Source of the DNA: Pusillimonas sp. MFBS29
Lineage (GTDB): Bacteria; Pseudomonadota; Gammaproteobacteria; Burkholderiales; Burkholderiaceae_B
Assembly: GCF_020687695.1 (NCBI RefSeq)
Contig: NZ_JAJEWL010000010.1
Location: 48,408-112,407, forward strand
Reading direction: 5' to 3'
DNA: 64,000 nucleotides
Shown: positions 62,252 to 64,000 of the stretch, piece after piece
Numbering within the stretch: the stretch's first letter is position 1
How the letters are laid out: every line of letters starts with the position of its first letter
Position numbers and translations under genes: made by a program
The notes under the pieces: generated by a model
What the model saw: only the letters and a program-made list of their open reading frames with translations
Told to the model about the DNA's origin: nothing
Databases searched by the model: none

Positions 62252-63565
62252 TTATGCTCGCGGTGGCGCCGTCGACTCGGGCTCTATACGGCTTGCCAGT
62301 ACCTGGTCGACCCGGTAAGTATCCACATCCACCACTTCAAACTTATAGCCGCCCCAAAGAACGGTGTCAGTGCGCCGGGGTATGCGCCGCAGGCTGACCA
62401 TCAGAAAGCCCGCCAGTGTGTCATAGTCATCTTCCAGCAGCATATCGTCGATATCGAGCATACGGCAGACGTCCTGGATGGGCGCCGCTCCATCGATCAG
62501 CCAGGAGTTCTCATCCCGGCGAATAATCTGCTCCTCGTCCCATGGCGACACCAGGTCGCCCATGACGGTGCTCATCACGTCATTGAGCGTCACGACACCA
62601 ACGACCAGGCTGTATTCATTGACGATAATCGCAAAGTCCTCACCCGCCTGCCGGAACTGCGCCAGCACTTCAGACAGCGTCAGGCGATCGGGAATGACCA
62701 GCACTTTCTGGATCAACGATTCATTCTGCAGCGAAATGGACTGCCCGTTCAGCAGGCGCTGGAACAGAATCCGGGCATCGACATAGCCAACCACGTGATC
62801 CAGATCGCCCTTACAGACCGGATAGGTGGCATAGGGCTCAGCTGCAATTCTGGCGCGTATGATATCTTCCTGCTCATCCACATGGAACCAGGCAATGCGG
62901 TCGCGCTGGGTCATGGCGCTCGGAACGGTGCGGCTGTCCAGCTCGAATACATTTTCAATCACTTGCTGCTCACCCCACGCAAGGGCGCCCGAACGGGCAC
63001 CCGCTTCGGCGAGCGCCAGGATATCGTCCGAAGTTACCCGGTCGTCACGTTGAGAAGGCAAACCCAGCAAGCGAATCAGAATCTCCGCCAGACGCGAGTA
63101 GAACCAGACCAGAGGCTTGAATAATTTCATCAAAAAGCGCATGACCTCGATCACGCGGACCGCAAACCGCTCGGGTTCGGCCATGCCTACCTGTTTGGGC
63201 ACCAGGTCGGTCAAGACGATGAACATGGAAGTAATCAGCAGGAAGGACGCCAGGAAACCCAGCGTGGATGCAGTGCCGGCAGGCATCCATCTGGCAAGGA
63301 CCTCGGCAGCATAGCCACTCAGCATGCCCTCACCCACGATCCCGCCAAGTATGGCCAGGGCATTGACTGCGATCTGGACCACGGTGAAATAATGGCCCGG
63401 CCGCTCCTGCACAAGCAAGACTGCCTCGGCGCGCGGGTCGCCGTCGTCAACCATCTGCTTAAGGCGCAGACGACGCGAAGCTGCGAGGGAGATTTCAGCA
63501 ATAGAAAAGAATGCCGCCACGACAACCAGCGCAGCCAGCAACAACAGGCTCAGTCCAGGGCTCAT
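62252..63565 (-). CDS. CNNM/CorC (HlyC)-family membrane protein with CBS domains
   Basis: A 437-residue protein: an N-terminal DUF21/CNNM membrane domain with about four helices (residues 1-190, ISLAASRRLRLKQM in the first loop), a CBS pair (about 215-340, with VPSAMTQRDRIAWF and VGVVTLNDVMSTVMGDLVSP) and a C-terminal CorC_HlyC transporter-associated domain ending near 425. Members of this family are linked to Mg2+/Co2+ or polyamine efflux. The exact role is not known here. The gene stands alone. Confidence 0.92.
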   Translation of the reverse strand: MSPGLSLLLLAALVVVAAFFSIAEISLAASRRLRLKQMVDDGDPRAEAVLLVQERPGHYFTVVQIAVNALAILGGIVGEGMLSGYAAEVLARWMPAGTASTLGFLASFLLITSMFIVLTDLVPKQVGMAEPERFAVRVIEVMRFLMKLFKPLVWFYSRLAEILIRLLGLPSQRDDRVTSDDILALAEAGARSGALAWGEQQVIENVFELDSRTVPSAMTQRDRIAWFHVDEQEDIIRARIAAEPYATYPVCKGDLDHVVGYVDARILFQRLLNGQSISLQNESLIQKVLVIPDRLTLSEVLAQFRQAGEDFAIIVNEYSLVVGVVTLNDVMSTVMGDLVSPWDEEQIIRRDENSWLIDGAAPIQDVCRMLDIDDMLLEDDYDTLAGFLMVSLRRIPRRTDTVLWGGYKFEVVDVDTYRVDQVLASRIEPESTAPPRA

Positions 63566-63806
63566 GAAGTAATCGACGACAAGTGGTGTCGCTCAGTGGC
63601 TCGAAGTGGCTGAGTGTACTAAAGTTTTTGCTATCAACTACAACCTATTCTTGGCCATGAGCGAATAATTCGCGCCCAGCCGCTCTACGGCGCGGGCTGC
63701 TCAAGCCAAGTACTTCCCCGGCTGGACCAACTCGTTCACTCGCCAGCTCAGGCAGCATGGCGCGTGCTTATAGTTCATGCTTCGTCACTGCCTATTGGGC
63801 ACATAC

Positions 63807-64000
63807 GTGAACAAACACGACGCCAGCTACCGCCTGCTGTTCAGCAACCCGGCCATCGTGCGCGGGCTGTTTCACGGCATCGTCAATGCCCCGTGGCTTG
63901 ATCTGCTCGATTGGAGCAAGCTCGAACCCCTGCCCACCGACTATATCAGCGACACGCTGCGCCAGCGCCACGGCGATCTGGTCTGGCGCCTGCCCAGGCT
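63807..64000 (+). CDS. Rpn-family recombination-promoting nuclease, start (cut by window edge)
   Basis: The first 64 codons of a PD-(D/E)XK Rpn-family protein (PF04754 type): NKHDASYRLLFSNPAIVRGL, then YISDTLRQRHGDLVWRLPR, a conserved family start that precedes the catalytic motif. The GTG at 63807 matches the family start; an in-frame ATG at 63777 is possible. Such proteins cleave DNA and occur in many copies. Confidence 0.85.
   Translation, partial: MNKHDASYRLLFSNPAIVRGLFHGIVNAPWLDLLDWSKLEPLPTDYISDTLRQRHGDLVWRLPR

Noticed and set aside
1..64000. CRISPR array, rRNA operon or replication origin
   Set aside because: No regularly spaced repeats, no rRNA sequence and no DnaA-box cluster or parAB/dnaA genes were seen.

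Overview
The window looks like a chromosomal segment of a betaproteobacterium of the family Alcaligenaceae (Bordetella / Achromobacter / Pusillimonas relatives). This rests on a five-gene ectoine-hydroxyectoine operon, a Bug/TctC-type solute receptor, a short H-NS of the Bordetella BpH3 type, the housekeeping order yebC-purD-hemF-nadD-rsfS-rlmH, and generally GC-rich codon use. The assignment is made from reading the proteins only; no database search was possible.

Layout. 1-4.1 kb: a leftward operon ectR-ectA-ectB-ectC-ectD for ectoine and 5-hydroxyectoine, with a consensus-like sigma70 promoter and a candidate MarR operator, followed by the start of an exported protein cut by the window edge. 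4.2-12.2 kb: tldD and a nitrilase-family amidase, an H-NS protein, a DUF4136 lipoprotein, pepN, fbp and an orphan degenerate ABC ATPase. 12.2-16.2 kb: a LysR regulator divergent from an SDR dehydrogenase, a Bug receptor and a muconate-lactonizing-like enolase-superfamily enzyme, which together look like an acquired catabolic cassette. 16.4-21.5 kb: a PepSY-like periplasmic protein, a quinone oxidoreductase, an EamA exporter, a tartrate/malate dehydrogenase and a HerA-like ATPase. 21.6-28.2 kb: yebC, purD, hemF, nadD, rsfS, rlmH, pyk, maf, all rightward and tightly packed.

28.8-55.0 kb: one long leftward surface-polysaccharide locus, the core of the window. From its upstream end it carries a UDP-HexNAc dehydrogenase, the Wzx flippase, a complete CMP-pseudaminic acid pathway (pseB, C, F, G, H, I), a KpsS-like glycosyltransferase, a Wzy polymerase, two GT4 glycosyltransferases flanking a decayed stretch, a PglC-type initiating transferase and a PglD-type acetyltransferase. 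It then carries a small Ala-rich secreted protein, a YjbH outer-membrane protein, a secreted MORN-repeat protein, Wzb, Wza and Wzc, and finally a PglE-type aminotransferase and a PglF/WbpM-type dehydratase. It ends at a UUCG-loop terminator. Read together, the locus encodes a Wzy-dependent capsule or EPS. PglF-PglE-PglD would make UDP-di-N-acetylbacillosamine, PglC would load it on undecaprenyl phosphate, three glycosyltransferases would add further sugars (one probably pseudaminic acid), and Wzx/Wzy/Wzc/Wza would assemble and export the polymer. The YjbE-like/YjbH/MORN trio is translationally coupled to the export genes and is the least understood part. Base composition is AT-rich from about 39.3 to 54.3 kb, as expected for a swapped, strain-specific sugar cassette.

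55.3-59.4 kb: a beta-carbonic anhydrase, two tandem AI-2E/PerM-family membrane proteins and galE. 59.4-64 kb: a scarred accessory region around a tRNA-Thr(CGT) gene, with vapBC, a higBA-like module whose toxin gene has an in-frame stop, fragments of an Rpn-family nuclease and of an unidentified gene, a 5'-truncated hicB, an intact CNNM/CorC-type protein and the start of another Rpn-family gene cut by the window edge. No rRNA, CRISPR array or intact insertion sequence was seen.
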